A stretch of 64,000 nucleotides of DNA, from positions 147,999 through 211,998 of the forward strand of contig JAEUKA010000053.1 of assembly GCA_016794465.1 (NCBI GenBank), given 5' to 3'. This DNA is from Myxococcales bacterium. GTDB lineage: Bacteria; Myxococcota_A; Polyangia; Palsa-1104; JAEUJZ01. Below the pieces are notes generated by a model that did not search any database, was not told the origin of the DNA, and saw only the letters and a program-made list of their open reading frames with translations. The translations under genes and the position numbers were made by a program. This document shows, one piece after another, positions 63,825 to 64,000 of the stretch; the stretch's first letter is position 1; each line of letters opens with the position of its first letter.

Positions 63825-63841
63825 GTTGCACAGGATGCAAC
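63825..63841. promoter_or_regulatory. Possible operator: GTTGCA-N5-TGCAAC
   Basis: A perfect 6-5-6 inverted repeat in the space between two divergent genes, made of the same half-site as the pair at 63735. It could bind a dimeric regulator that controls one or both genes. Confidence 0.4.
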
Positions 63842-63934
63842 TATGAATTGCGTTCATTGTCATTGTCGGTGCCCCTAAAGCACCCGCATAGTTGTTCCGA
63901 TAGGACGCAGCCACCGTCCCCAAGGAGTGACTCC

Positions 63935-64000
63935 ATGAGCCTGAGAGACTCGAACCCCGTGAACAAGAACCATCCCAAGCGCGTCGCCATTGTGATCGCC
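63935..64000 (+). CDS. Start of an unidentified gene (continues past the window)
   Basis: An ATG at 63935 follows AAGGAG (63922-63927) by 7 bp and opens 22 codons to the window end: MSLRDSNPVNKNHPKRVAI then VIA. The hydrophobic end could be the first strand of a Rossmann-like domain or a TM segment. Not enough is present to name it. Confidence 0.55.
   Translation, partial: MSLRDSNPVNKNHPKRVAIVIA

Overview
The window comes from a GC-rich bacterial chromosome that looks like Myxococcota or a close deltaproteobacterial relative. This placement is an inference from gene content: Ser/Thr kinases with PEGA and HEAT domains, many lipoproteins, chemosensory genes with a CheB/CheR hybrid, DUF3857/transglutaminase TPR proteins, MCE proteins and a lone SctJ-like lipoprotein. 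No rRNA or tRNA gene was recognised.

Layout. 1-4791: a chemosensory operon with a truncated CheA hybrid, CheB, a periplasmic binding protein and an MCP. 4903-8070: a methyltransferase fused to a very long coiled coil. 8080-11940 (minus): hemD, an M50-like membrane protease and an S9 peptidase. 12158-13606: a PEGA Ser/Thr kinase. 13790-17891: the rpmH-rnpA-yidD-yidC-mnmE cluster. 18007-24983: lipoproteins, a Gfo/Idh/MocA oxidoreductase, a diguanylate cyclase, an FGE-like lipoprotein, a patatin and an ArsC/Spx-like protein. 25124-29917: a CxxCH lipoprotein, a YheT-like hydrolase, an IspA-like prenyl synthase and two MCE proteins. 30133-34716: a 1527-residue CheB-CheR-PAS-kinase-REC protein. 34801-45587 (minus): dut, a divergent kinase-like protein, two giant DUF3857/transglutaminase proteins (one without its catalytic Cys), an SctJ-like lipoprotein and a universal stress protein, closely spaced and probably one operon. 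45683-50420: an acyl-CoA dehydrogenase, a HAD-type lipoprotein, upp-like and hpt genes. 50421-57005: a MITE-like element, then a large kinase/HEAT-repeat gene split by an 845-bp insertion, then a PEGA protein. 57053-64000: a beta-helix lipoprotein, a small lipoprotein, rnz, an rsmB-like gene, gdhA, a DUF481-like outer-membrane protein and the start of one more gene.

Most notable. (i) A family of AT-rich 27-bp imperfect palindromes occurs at four loci, alone or in short arrays with an exact 33-bp or 28-bp period, each time touching or within 10 bp of a stop codon. (ii) The kinase gene is cut cleanly between the Arg and Asp codons of its HRD motif by an insertion with a 2-bp GA duplication; the insertion holds a serine-recombinase-like fragment, a decayed reverse-strand ORF and 42-bp repeats. 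(iii) A ~150-bp element with 16-bp perfect inverted ends and TAA flanks sits exactly at the hpt stop codon. (iv) The acyl-CoA dehydrogenase has Pro where the catalytic Glu is expected, and a degenerate transglutaminase lies beside an apparently intact paralogue.
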